From: Welwitschia mirabilis
Taxonomy: Eukaryota; Gnetophyta; Gnetopsida; Welwitschiales
Direction of reading: 5' to 3'
Assembly (NCBI GenBank): GCA_051453625.1
Contig: JBOZIK010000001.1
Coordinates: forward strand, 189,393,154-189,457,153
Length of the DNA stretch: 64,000 nt
Below the pieces are notes generated by a model. It was not told the DNA's origin and did not search any database. It saw only the letters and a list, made by a program, of their open reading frames with translations. Positions 46,881-59,776 of this stretch are shown one piece after another (within the stretch, counting starts at the first letter, position 1; each line of letters opens with the position of its first letter). A program made the translations under genes and the position numbers.

Positions 46881-47639
46881 GATAATGAAGCCTTTTTAAA
46901 TTTTTTTTAACAAAAGAGTTCTATTATCTTTTTAATTTGTTTTAGTTTTTATATATTGTTACTTTAAAACCATTTTTTGTTTACTAGTGGATTTGTTCAT
47001 TTGTAGTCCACTTGTTTGTATTAATACATTTTTCTTTGTATAAACTTAAGTATTCTTTTTTACATAAAGAAAGTTATCAATAATTAACATGATGAAAAAG
47101 AGATAAAGAAAATACACATTTAAAGACAAACATATGTTATTTTTCATGTTATATTATATGAGAATATGTTAATAAAGGAAATTTGATACTCATCATTAAA
47201 GCATGACATTTAGATACTCTTGGTTAACTTTCAACATACATTTTCACATAAATAATCTAACATATATTAATGATCAAAAAATAATTAACACATGATAAAC
47301 AAATAAATTTGAAGGAGTTGGTATTAGACTCCAAGAAATTATTTTATTAAAAGTATCACTAGACATAAGTGGATTGGAAATGAAAAAAATCTAGTAATAT
47401 ACAAGGAAATGATTTTAAGAGTCACAACTTACAATGATTAAAACTTAAAATTAAAAAATAATACAAAGGTTATCACTGTTATAAGATCTATATCACCAGC
47501 TTCCCTATTTATATAAAGTTATTTAGTTTAAATGTGAAGTTAAAAAGCTATATTTCCATTATAACAACATGAAATTTATGCTCTATTAGTTTTGCAAAGT
47601 GTGGAAAAAACAAAAAGGGAAAGTAAAGCATAGAGGATA

Positions 47640-47960
47640 TGGAAATTAAAATAACTCCAATATTTATTAATCAACTTGATTAAATGCAAATTAGTATTAC
47701 CAAATTTAGATTATCACTCATCACACAAATCAAGAACCATATACTTAAACATATTAAATAAATGTAACTTGTCCTAACTAAAATAAATGACCCAAACTAA
47801 GTGACACATAACTAATTAAAAGAGATTTTTGTGTGCATTATGCATCAACCTATGAATTTTAATTTAAATTTAATTTCTAAACTTACATGGAACACTTCAC
47901 CATGCCTTTATTTAGTATATAAAATCTAATCTAAAATTTCCAATAGTCTCCTTCTTGACA
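47640..47960 (+). repeat. Diverged direct repeat, copy A
   Basis: It is collinear with 49400-49690: tYatcacacaaaYYaagaaYcatatRcttaaa, aatgtaaYttRtc, gtgaYacataactaatYaa, ttaatttctaRacttRcatgg and tataaRaYctaa. No coding content. It may be a pair of LTRs or two insertions of one family about 1.76 kb apart. Confidence 0.6.
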
Positions 47961-48379
47961 TTGAATTTAAAATTTTAGGAATAACATTAACATTACATCA
48001 AAGGGATTTGGTTAGGATAGAGCCCTAGCTTAGCTTACTAAAAGTAACATTTATTTTACATATGGAAAATAAATACAAATGGTAACCATCATTTACAAAA
48101 GGTTTTGTACATGCAAAATTAAGCTTTTTATAAATTTTGACTAAATCTTCATGAACTAAGAAACATATTTAATCTTAAGTTATAATTGGAATTCAATCAC
48201 GAAGCATGCTTAGAATAAGTTGGTTAATAATTAGATTTTTCAAATAGCTTCCAACTTATAATATGTGGAATTTTAAAGTGGATTTTACATAAATAGAAGA
48301 AATCAAATGTACTTGAGTGATTAGAATCTGCAAAGATTAAAAATTTCTTTAGAGGTTAAGGTTGAAGGATTATCTATCT

Positions 48380-48760
48380 TCTTTCTTAAATACAATATTG
48401 GCATTATGTATTTTTTATTTTTTCATTCAAAATGTCTTTAGCTTTCTCCTTCACAATTTATCTATAAATGTCCATCTTTCTTGTAGTAAAAGCATTTGCA
48501 ATTATCTTATTCTTTTGTTGTAATATGATTAGATTTGAAAGTCTTTTTCTTCCTTATAAAGCATTAACATGGTCTTCTTTTCTCTTCTTCTTCTTCTTCT
48601 CTTTTTTTGTATTTTCACTTTCATCGTCTTCAAATAATGTCATTATTAACTTTTGTAAATCAACATTTGTATTCTTCAATATGAAAATCACCCTTTTAGA
48701 GGAAAAGAAATGTTGCTTAATAAAAATGCTCTTGCATCATCATTGAAATTGGTTTCTCAC
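48380..48760 (-). pseudogene. Copia gag zinc-knuckle region, decayed
   Basis: The minus strand carries an acidic/basic segment (EDDESENTKKREEEEEEKR, about 48640-48580) followed by CFYYKKDGHL-stop-INC (about 48520-48470), the equivalent of CFYCKKDGHIKINC with the second Cys changed to Tyr and a stop. This is the nucleocapsid-like part of a copia gag. It lies in the same orientation as the RT fragment at 46275, but protease and integrase are missing between them. Confidence 0.55.
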
Positions 48761-49399
48761 TACTAGAAAGTTTATCCCTTAAAGACTTAAATATGTCTAA
48801 TAATATTATCTTGCCCCATCATTTTTAACCTAAAGAAATATTATTTTAAATGAAATGGAAGTTAAAGGAATTTTTACACCAAATAATGAATTTAATGTAT
48901 TCTAAACTTGTTTTGAATTAGAATCTAACTTGATTAACTACAAGTATTGATCATCAGGGAAAGAACCAACTATGAAAAAAGCTATTTCATCTTTTCGTTT
49001 CCACATTAAAAATAAAAAAGATGAAAAGTCTCTTTAGCCTTCCTTAACCTTGATACTTTCCTCACCTCAAAACATAAAAAATGCTTCTTTATATTTTTTA
49101 ATGCTTTACATCATGTAAAAATAAAGAATTGCATGCTTGAGCAATAAGAATACTTACAAGAAAAGGAATAAAACAAAAAATATGGGAATGAGACAATAAA
49201 GATCCTAAGGTGGTGTTTGCCTTTGTTCTTTGTGCATCCATGAAGGGCATAAAGAATAAGAACTGTCCACTGCCAGCATAAGAAAATAAAGAGAGTATGC
49301 CCCTACCTTTAGTAATGTAGTTATAGCACTACAATAGACTTGATTAAGAAAAGATCCCTCAACTAGGATCTTATGTCAATTTTTAGTTTTATAGTATAC

Positions 49400-49690
49400 C
49401 ACAATCATAACCACCCTTAAATTTATTTATCGATAAGTTACTTAAGTACAAATTTTTGTATGGCTAATTTGGTGTATGATTCACCACACAAACTAAGAAT
49501 CATATGCTTAAATATCTTAGGCAAATGTAATTTATCTGAATTAAAACAAATTACTTTTAATAAGTGATACATAACTAATCAAGAGGGATTTGTACTAATT
49601 CAACTTAATTTCTAGTCTTGCATGGGGTATTCCATAATCTTTTTATTTAATGTATAAGACCTAAGATAAAATTTCTAGCATGCTCAAAAA
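49400..49690 (+). repeat. Diverged direct repeat, copy B
   Basis: Partner of 47640-47960; see that entry. Same orientation. Confidence 0.6.
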
Positions 49691-51913
49691 TAACTTTATA
49701 ATAAAACTTCCAAATGTTAAATAAGGCTAAAGGTTAAAAATAGAGCTATATGATTAAAAGAGAATTATAATTAAAAAGATTGAGAATGTCTTCAAAAATA
49801 ACATGCACAATGATTAGTTAGAAATTATCATAGAAGATAGAAGTCTAATTCCATGCATTTTGATCAATTATATAATAAGATAAAACATGCTTGGAGGAAT
49901 ACTCACCATCTTAGAAAGAACATTTCATAGAAGCAAATAGCAAATCTTGTAAACAAGTGTTAGAACATATGATTCTTTCAAAACGTTAGGCCTTTTTAAA
50001 TATTTTTAATCCTATGCATCCACAACCTAGGAGCCATTCAAACATTTCATAGTTTATTTAAATTCTCGTGAATCTTTTGATTTTTCTTAATAACATCATA
50101 AGTTATATTTTTCTTAAAGGAAGAAACAAGTTTTTTATATGTCCAAAAGAAAGCTAGCTATACTTCTTATGATTAGCATCCAATTTAAAGAATTTAAGCA
50201 ATTCCTCTATAAACTTATCAAAATATTTTTTTGAGTTATTTTTAAATAATAAAGATTAATTTCTTCAATCCAAGTAAACCATCTTCCATGCAAGTGAAAT
50301 TAAAAAATCATATTAATGTTTAATTTAATTTGAGTAAAACACAGTCTAAGTGAATGATAGCCCATGTAGCTCTATTAAATGGAAGATATAAGGATTTAAT
50401 TATTGAAGTATTAATTCTAAAAAATTACTATACTCATATTTTTAATTATTACTCATAGTAACTTCAAACTTTTCTTTCTTTTTTTTTTGTTTTTTTAAAG
50501 AAAAAGATCCTACAATACAAATACCCCTAGGATAAAAACACAATAGCAAAAAGCCATGGCCATTCTATCTATCTAAATTTTTAGGTTTTCCTTGGTTAAT
50601 TTTAAAATAAAAGCCTTATCATTAAAACTTTTCTAACAATCGTAAGATTCTTCTTTTTCCACTTATTTATCTTGTTTTCTTCTTTATTAAAAGTATAGTT
50701 TCATAGCTCCTTAATATTGTCTTCAAAAGGAAAGGGGAATACCTAACAGTTTTAATTTTTATAGAAACCACAATAAAATAATACTTACATAGTTTTAAAG
50801 AAATGGAATATTACAAGAATAAACTAATATAAATAACTAATGGAAGCCCCATAATCTTCATGTATAATACATAAAATAAAGAGTTTGTTTAGAAGCATCA
50901 ATTTTCTATTTTCTCATTTATTAGATTAATAGACTTATCATATTTTATTATCTTAAAGATCATATGATTATTCTATTTCATCATGCTTGTTTTTTAACTC
51001 TTTTAGCTCTAGCAATTCCTAATGTATTCTAACTTTCTGTCACCAGGCTTGTATTTTTTTAATATTAATATACATAACCTATGAATAAATCATGTAAATT
51101 TGAGTGGAAGTTGCATTATATTATCCATGATTCTAGCATAATTAACACCAATTTTGGATGGATAATATTGAATTTCCTTATATGAATCAAAATTATTTAA
51201 TACATAAGAAGTTATTTTGGGAAACTTTGTATTAGTTCTAGAAACCATCATTCTTAAAAATACCAATTATTTCTTTCATTCATATTAAGTTAATAGTTAA
51301 CATGATCCTCAATCCTTTTGGAACAAATAATTTAGATGAAGTTCATCCATCTACATCATAATTCTTTAAGGTAAGAAATAAATTATTTTCTTATAAAACT
51401 TCTCCCTAGGATTTTTGAATTAAAATAATTTTATATTTTTATGCATAGAAACCTTTTCATTAGTAGCAAATAGATGCAAAGCATCATCAAAACTATTAAC
51501 AACATCCAACAAGAACAAATAACTATAAAGAAATAAAGCTTTTTTTTGTTTTATACCTGTCATTTCTAATGTTATATAGAATAATCTTGCAAATAATTTT
51601 TTTATATCTTTACCATCTTCTTCAAATATAGCATTTAATATGATGAGAGTAATAAAGTTATATGACAAATATTAATGTTTACAAGTTGAATAATAAGTTG
51701 ACATATCTTGAGAAGATTATAATTTCCTGTGCATTCAATTGAAATGATAGATCTTTCACTAAAAAATTCATTTTGATGTTTAAACCATATCTTTTACAAC
51801 CTCTAATATATTTTCTTTAATACACAACACTTGATGATTTTCTTTTCCTTTTTCTTCATTCTTCATTCTTCTTTCTTTCTTTCTTTTGATTTTATTTTTT
51901 TGTTTTTCTGTGT

Positions 51914-51916
<3 letters not shown>
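49691..51916. other. AT-rich DNA, no gene recognised
   Basis: A minus-strand 82-codon frame at 51420-51668 has mixed composition but no recognisable motif. Nothing else stands out. Confidence 0.5.
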
Positions 51917-51983
<67 letters not shown>

Positions 51984-52802
51984 NNNNNNNNNNNNNNNNN
52001 NNNNNNNNNNNNNNNNNNNNNNNNNNNNNNNNNNNNNNNNNNNNNNNNNNNNNNNNNNNNNNNNNNNNNNNNNNNNNNNNNNNNNNNNNNNNNNNNNNNN
52101 NNNNNNNNNNNNNNNNNNNNNNNNNNNNNNNNNNNNNNNNNNNNNNNNNNNNNNNNNNNNNNNNNNNNNNNNNNNNNNNNNNNNNNNNNNNNNNNNNNNN
52201 NNNNNNNNNNNNNNNNNNNNNNNNNNNNNNNNNNNNNNNNNNNNNNNNNNNNNNNNNNNNNNNNNNNNNNNNNNNNNNNNNNNNNNNNNNNNNNNNNNNN
52301 NNNNNNNNNNNNNNNNNNNNNNNNNNNNNNNNNNNNNNNNNNNNNNNNNNNNNNNNNNNNNNNNNNNNNNNNNNNNNNNNNNNNNNNNNNNNNNNNNNNN
52401 NNNNNNNNNNNNNNNNNNNNNNNNNNNNNNNNNNNNNNNNNNNNNNNNNNNNNNNNNNNNNNNNNNNNNNNNNNNNNNNNNNNNNNNNNNNNNNNNNNNN
52501 NNNNNNNNNNNNNNNNNNNNNNNNNNNNNNNNNNNNNNNNNNNNNNNNNNNNNNNNNNNNNNNNNNNNNNNNNNNNNNNNNNNNNNNNNNNNNNNNNNNN
52601 NNNNNNNNNNNNNNNNNNNNNNNNNNNNNNNNNNNNNNNNNNNNNNNNNNNNNNNNNNNNNNNNNNNNNNNNNNNNNNNNNNNNNNNNNNNNNNNNNNNN
52701 NNNNNNNNNNNNNNNNNNNNNNNNNNNNNNNNNNNNNNNNNNNNNNNNNNNNNNNNNNNNNNNNNNNNNNNNNNNNNNNNNNNNNNNNNNNNNNNNNNNN
52801 NN

Positions 52803-52854
<52 letters not shown>

Positions 52855-52925
52855 CACGTATGTGCACACGCGTGTGTACACGTGTATGCAAGTGTGTGTA
52901 TATGTGTGTATGTGCGTGCATGTGT
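51917..52925 (+). repeat. TG/CA microsatellite interrupted by an 819-base gap
   Basis: There is pure (TG)n from 51917 to 51983, a gap of N from 51984 to 52802, pure (TG)n to 52851 and then an imperfect TG/CA-rich tail with several CG steps to about 52925. All long frames through this region are artefacts of the repeat and the gap. Confidence 0.95.
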
Positions 52926-55900
52926 TTATCCTTGGAAAAATTTTAATGCATGAAAGATAATATTATGCTTACTAGAGTTAGTATGAAAAATCATGCTATG
53001 CTCACTAAATTCACTAATTTTGGTTAGTTAGAAAAACCCATGATTGGATCTTCTTAACTTAGGAAATGGCCATCAAATGTCTAGGTCTCATTTGTAATTG
53101 ATATCTTAGATAATAAAGCTTACTTTTAGATGCACCTTAAATACATGGATGGGAACCCTAAGCCAACTTGCACTCTATAGGATTTAATTCAAAACATTGA
53201 AGTTCATAAATTATAAACATGAGTTGAACCAACTTATAAGATTATGATGAACATGTTTTAATTAAAAATGATAAAATAAGCTTTGTTTACATTATCTAAT
53301 ATTTATCTTCAATGTAGAACATATTTTTAGAGGACCAATATTATAAGTCATTATGTAATATAAGATCCTTGTAATTTATTAATCTAATCATAGACTTTAT
53401 TAACTAACTCTTTATTATCATCAATAGACACAACTCTTCCAAGTACCTACTCTTGTGATATAAATGAAAGAACCATTAAAAGATCAAATTAATACAAGAA
53501 AGAAAGAGATGTAGTTTATAGGAAGAAGAAGTTTGAAATACAAAACCTTCATAGGTTTTGTGACTAGTCATAATCTACTACCCTCTCCAAAATTCATGAA
53601 CCAGTTACATATTATGTTATTAATATACATCAATTACACATGTTATTCATTAAATATTTTAAGTTATTTATTAATTTTTAATTCTTATTATAATTTTTAA
53701 AATAGATTTGTCATTTCATAAACACAAGTTTCATAAGTAAATTAAAATTTGTTTATGTAGTTCCTAATTATTCAAAACCACTACTATTAAAAAAACTTTT
53801 TAAATGTGATTAAAAATAAAAAATACAAATACTCTGTAATCATAGCTAAATTAATAAATTAAATGGTTTACTTTGAAAACCACAATATAATATCAAAGCC
53901 AATATGATATTAAAGACAACATGATATTAGATTAAACATTGTATTATAGGGACATGGAGTGAGAAAAGACATTATAAAAATAACTAAATAAAGTAAAATG
54001 ATTAACAATAAAATAATAACAAACAAATGCAAAATAAGAGCTATAATAGTAAATTACAAAAAGAAAGATATATGTGAATGAAGAGAGCTGATCCCTAATT
54101 AACATAACTATTAGAAACACCTAAAAAAAAGCTAGATGAAAGAAAGAATGAAAAATAAAACTATGTAATATAATATTCTATAATAAAGGGAAGAGATATC
54201 ACAAAAACATAATAAATTAGAAAGTGTGATACTAAAAATCAATAAAGGATAGAACTAGTACCTTGAGGCCATTTATGTAAGAAAAAAATTAAAATAAAAT
54301 CAAGGAGGATCATCGACATTAGAACTAGAATATCTCATGGTCACATCCAAATAATTTTTGTGCTAGAAATAATTTCTCTAAAAAACCTAGTTTAAACTTT
54401 TACAAAACAATCAGGACGCTAAATAGCAAATTCTTAGAACTTAACATAGCTAATGAAGAATGGAAGAAACTTGATAAGTGTATTAAAATTTTGATATTAT
54501 TAAAGATTTAGTAGTAATAATTATAGAGTTTAGAAAGATCTAAGAAATCCACATAAATTTAAGAGAAAATTAAAAAAAACTTATTTAAAAAATCTTTTTT
54601 AAAAAATTTAGAGAGAAAAGCATTGTTGCACTCTTCCAAGGGATACATTCCTATATAAAATGTTACTTTGTAACTTGTAATCATTCATATAACTCAACAA
54701 ATATATTATTTTTATTTCTAGAAGAAAGTTTCTTATTTTAATTTCTAATCAATTGAAATAATAGTTTGATGCAACCTATGAATGAAGTCATTTAACATAA
54801 AATTGGAAAACTTCAAAATTTTTATATCTAAAAATGAAATGAGGCATTGAATGCATCATCCATGTCAATAACACTAAGAGAGGGGAAAAAATATATAAAA
54901 TCAAATGCTAAACCTAAAGAGTTTTTCACCTTGTATTTTTAAAGTGTTTAGGACGAAGCCCTCATGATTTCAAAGAGCACTGTGTGACATTTTTCTATAG
55001 AGCATTTCAATATAAGCTTTAATAAATTCTCTTTTGCTTCATCCATGAATGGGTTTTCTATTTGTTTTAATTTTTCATTATGACTTGCTTTATTAATTCC
55101 TTCAATTTTTGTTAAATGAAAAGAGAAAATTTTATAGAAGCTATAATCTAAACACAACTTTTATTTGGATTATGAATAGAGAAATTGTTCAAATGTAGTT
55201 AGTTTTGCCATCTATTTCTATAGGTTTAAACATTATAATAGCATTAATAATAGTCTCATATAATAAGATCTGGTAAATTCTCAATAAATTTCGTTTGTAT
55301 TAGTATGTAAACTCTAAAAAACCAAAATTTGATAAAGATGGATCACATATAAAAAGAGAGTTATTTTGTTATAAGAATATGGTAAATTTTTTAGATTTGC
55401 TATAAATAGTCAATTGTTTTTATTCTTTTCAATCACTATAACAAAGTGCTCATGGAACTTAAAAAAGATGAAGGATTAACCTTACTTTTATGATGATATT
55501 ATATATACATTCATACCAAAAGCACAACTGGAATGGGATGAAACTACAGAGAAAAATATTATCTAGGTTTAAGATCTAGTTTGAATTTTTTTTAAGATAT
55601 ATTTGAAAAGTTAATTATGAGGTAAGTTATCTATAAGATAATATAATAGCTATTACTTGAATTTAATTATATTTGTTAATTCTCTTTTGACTTTAAAAAA
55701 AAGAGTTTGTTGTCACCTCACTGCACGAGATCTAGTTATTAAATTAGAAAATTTACTGAGGACAGAACTAGGTAAAATTATTTACTTTTAATTTTTCTCC
55801 ATATTATATCTTCTTAGTATTATCATAAAGAAAATCACTCAAGAATAACAAGATGTAGTAATTAGATTTACTAAATGGAATAGCTAAATCAAGATGTTAA

Positions 55901-57031
55901 TGAATAAATAAAATTCACATGGATGATTTTTTTTTTCTGGAATCAAGTAAAAATTAAATAAGCTAGATTTTGGCTTAAGATAGATGGAATCTAAATTTAG
56001 AGGACTTATCATAAGTAGCACTAAATCTAAGAGACCAAACAGAAGATAAGAGTCTAACATGGAAAATTAAGGGTAAAGACATTATGACCCATGATGAAAA
56101 GAAATGAGAGAGCATTGGTATTACACATGAATGGTATTGCACAAAAGAGTAGAAGCAAGAAGCAAGAAAAACAACACTTTTTTTAATATATAATAGCTTT
56201 TCTAAGATAAATATTTACTAGTTTATTTTTTAAAATGGTGGTTAAATTTTAACCAAGGACTAAGTTACAAAGATGGAAGGAAAAATAAATGGAAGTTACC
56301 TAAATATTTATTGGTAAAAAGGATTTGATAACTTTTAGTAAGCTTATGTATAAAAGGATGGAGTAAGAAGTAATAAATTTGTAGTTAGTAATTATTTTTA
56401 AATGAATTAATCACCAAAAACAACTAATGTTTATTGTATTAGGTAAAGTCACAAAGAAGAACTCTAAAAATATTCACATACCAGATAGAACTCAAGAATC
56501 TTATGGAACAACAAAAAATAGATATTATTCTAAGATTAAGAGAAGAATTATAGTTGAATATAATGAAAACCAAAATAATGATAAATGAGTTTAAAAAGTT
56601 CCAATAAGATATGAAGGTCGTTTATTAAAGATATAAAGAATTAATGGAAAAGGAAGATGGAGCTAGCTATTCAAATTAGAAGCGCCAAAGCATGGATCCA
56701 CATAAATACAAAAGATGAATTAGTAAGTGTAGTAGGCCTAAGTAAAGAAGTAAACAAAAAACGACAAAGAAAGAAATAAAAGGAAAGAACTCAAGATAAC
56801 AAAGAAGGCTACCATCACTTAAAGATTAGAATAAAGGATTTAGTTTTTAACTAAACATAGATAAAATCAAATAAGACCAACTACAAAATTGATTTTGGAA
56901 TTACATACATAATTTGAGTAGTGGAGCTAGACAAAGTGACAATGATAATCATGAATCATAATTACTCTAGAATCTAAAGATCTTGAAGACATTAGAATAA
57001 ATTAAAAAGTTGAATCCCATAATAAAGAAGT
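52926..57031. other. AT-rich DNA, no gene recognised
   Basis: Long A/T-rich stretches. A minus-strand 69-codon frame at 54948-55157 has protein-like composition (FMDEAKENLLKLILKCSIEK) but no family I know. A short Arg/Lys-rich coding-like trace near 56640-56720 on the plus strand is also unidentified. Confidence 0.5.
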
Positions 57032-57189
57032 TATATGATCACTTGAAAAACAAACTTTTAGTTCCACTTTTATCTATTAAAGCTAGGAAACAATCTAAAA
57101 TTAAAGAATTTATATGATCACTCAAAAAAGAAACTTTTAATCTTGCTTTTATCCAATAGATGTAGGAGATAACCTAAAATTTGAAGTAA
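57032..57189 (+). repeat. 79-bp tandem repeat, two diverged copies
   Basis: tatatgatcactYgaaaaa...aaacttttagt at 57032 recurs at 57111 with period 79, including tYttatc and aacctaaaattYgaag-like ends. Confidence 0.75.
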
Positions 57190-57910
57190 AACCAAATAAA
57201 CAGATAACCTAATAAGTGAAGTGGACTCCTATAAGATAATGACCCTAAAAAAAATGAGGTACCTCCATGTCTTTTTTTAATTAAAAGACTTTTTTCAAGA
57301 ATCAATCTCATAACAACAAAATCATAAGAGCACTACTCTATCATTAGGATGTCTCTAAGAAGATGCTATGGCCATCTTAAGACATAGAAATTAAATATTT
57401 TAATTCCTTAATTATTTTTATTTTATTATATCAGTATTAATTTTTATTATATTTTACCTATGAAAACATGTTAAGGGCCTAAATTTCTAAAATATATTTT
57501 TTATATTATTTTTTAGATTAACTTAGGTGTATTAATAGATGTTTAAAGTGGCCCACTTTAAATCACACTATACAATTACATTATTGTATTCCAATTCAAT
57601 GGTTCATTGATACATTAGAGCTAAGAGCTGAAATTTAGAGCTTATGGATCACAATTATATGTTAAACAAGCATACAAACATATTTTGTTAAGAGAATTAT
57701 TTCTAATGACTTTATACCATAAGTCATAGCTACTTATAAAACCCATTAACCTCATTAATTCTTAAATTGACTTCTGCAACAAGTTGAGATCGTGATCTTT
57801 TAAAAGAAGTTTAGATTGCTCCCTTTTTTTACACTGAATTGGTCGGAATATTCTAAAATTTTAACTTTTCGGGGAGGAGTTGGTTACCGATCTTGCAACA
57901 CTTGGATTTC

Positions 57911-58075
57911 CTAGTTATCAACCCATCCACATTCCAATGGTAGTTGATTGATGGGACGGACAACGAAACTCTTTTCTTGAAAAGAATCACTATTAAGTGG
58001 TTTTAAATAGCTCCCTATCCTAATTCTTCTTGGTCTGGTGGTTCTGGAAGTCTCATTCACAGTTTGTGTAGCCAT
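57911..58075 (-). CDS. Hypothetical small ORF, 54 codons
   Basis: The minus strand encodes 54 residues starting MATQTVNETSRTTRPRRIRI and ending with LPLECGWVDN before TAG. The composition (Arg-rich start, mixed middle, Cys/Trp end) is protein-like and contains CG-bearing codons, unlike the surrounding AT-rich DNA. The same frame continues beyond the stop with EIQVLQDR, another stop, then TPPRKVKILEYSD, so it may be an older longer frame broken by stops. I do not recognise it. Confidence 0.35.
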   Translation of the reverse strand: MATQTVNETSRTTRPRRIRIGSYLKPLNSDSFQEKSFVVRPINQLPLECGWVDN

Positions 58076-58918
58076 ATATATTATCCTTTAATGAAAATCT
58101 GTTAACTTTGTATACGATGTATATTAGAATATTACATTTACTATCATAGTCATCACCTTACTAACTAAAGGCCATAAGACTTCATGATTAGCAATGACAT
58201 TTATCAATTTCAAGTGAAAGGAAAAGAGAACATAAAGAAATTGATATAATAATTACAATAAATGATTTATTTAATGATATACTAAATATGAGAATTAGTA
58301 ATGTTATAATAATGTATTAAGTTGATGAGACTGCAACATCTAAAGTTCCATGTATCGAATGACTGATCTTCTAACCTAAACAATAAAATGATTCCATGGA
58401 GTTAATAACTGTAGAATGTAATACCATGAGTGAATCAAGGATGTCTACTTCACAAGCATTATGAGGTTATATATACGTGAATGGCTTCATTAGATATACC
58501 TCCACCCTTGACACATGGTGGTGGCTGGATGTTGAACTCAAAATTGTTAGTGGCCATACCTCCCCTCCAAAAGCAGATATGTCATGCTTACCTAAAGAAA
58601 TGATTTAATTATGTCTAAGGCCTCATATATGCCAAGCTAGGGCTTGAAGATTAACTCATATCTCCTTTATATCCACATGCCAAAAGAAGAACCATAACCA
58701 CAACATCATCATAAAACTATTTAGCATAGTCCTATGTGGGATTCAAAGGCCCTATGTTCAAGAAGAGTTAACACACTTGTGTTATAATTAGTGAGAACAA
58801 AGGAAGGTTATCTATTGTTAAATAAGAGTTCTAGCATTTATATATTAATAATTTTAATTATCTGGACAAAGGAGGTTATCAAGCATTAACTAAGAGATTC
58901 AACATTTATATATAAATA

Positions 58919-58935
58919 TATGTGTGTGTGTGTGT
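58919..58935 (+). repeat. Short TG microsatellite
   Basis: About 8 TG units directly after an AT-alternating stretch. Confidence 0.9.
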
Positions 58936-59239
58936 AAAAATTAGGGGTGTTACTCCAAGTAAAAATATTATTGTTAAAAATCATCAAAATTACAACTTAA
59001 ATAATAGTCCAAAACAAGAAAAAAATGAGAAGCCTAAAGAAGTTCATAGCCTAGCTTAGAAGAAGAGATAATAAATTGAAAGAAACCAAAAGATCAAATC
59101 AAAATATGAACAATTTGAGTTACATTCAATTTTGATTTCACCAATCAAATGATACTAAATCATTATTGCAGTTTACTGCATGCAATTGTGTTTATTTGAA
59201 CAAGCAAACCATTATTATTGCCTGACTCATAACCCAAGC

Positions 59240-59776
59240 ACACAGGGACAGTTTAATGGCGTCGCTCATAACTTGCAGTATTGCATGAGGAATGTGAGAA
59301 AGGGGCCTCAGTTTCAGAGGACAGATAACGTACGGTGCGTTGCTGAAATACTTTGTTGGCACAGAACGCGAGGGCGACGCCACATGTCAAAGCCTTCATC
59401 AACGATGGACGCGATCACCTCGACTGGACGGCTTCCGCACCGGCATCGGCACCGTCAGCGCAATCATCAACTAAAAGCGAGACTTCGAGATGTGTGAGGG
59501 CACGCATTTGGAGATTGNNNNNNNNNNNNNNNNNNNNNNNNNNNNNCCTCAAAGTGCGCTCTGCCTTATCATTCCATTCGTACATATCCATGAAAGTTGC
59601 AACCCTCATTTTTCAGTCGTCAATCGTTATCCCATTGCATATTTGCGTACTTGCGTTTCCGTCTGAATCGTCCATTTCGAGATGTAAAGCTCCCAAGATT
59701 CGATACCTTTCTTCCGCGGTTTTTTTTTTAATGTTTTCGCTTCTGTATTTAAAGAGCGCCCTGTGCCGTTCGTTTC
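59240..59776. promoter_or_regulatory. CpG-rich island, probable edge of a host gene
   Basis: Over about 490 sequenced bases I count about 38 CpG by eye, against almost none in most 500-base stretches of the window. GC is also much higher. No retroelement motif is present. Open frames occur on both strands (for example 59180-59497 plus; minus short frames starting MRVATFMDMYEWNDKAE and MKALTCGVALAFCANKV), none recognised. Such CpG retention suggests DNA kept unmethylated, as at promoters and first exons. A 29-base gap (59518-59546) lies inside and a 757-base gap follows at once, so the gene itself may be hidden. Confidence 0.55.
59746..59753. promoter_or_regulatory. Candidate TATA element
   Basis: TATTTAAA in otherwise GC-rich sequence, 24 bases before the gap on the plus strand. 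It is nearly symmetric, so it could serve a gene on either side. Support is positional only. Confidence 0.3.

Noticed and set aside
51831-52960. Five long frames of over 300 codons on both strands
   Set aside because: They consist of TG/CA repeat translation and runs of unknown residues across the 819-base gap.
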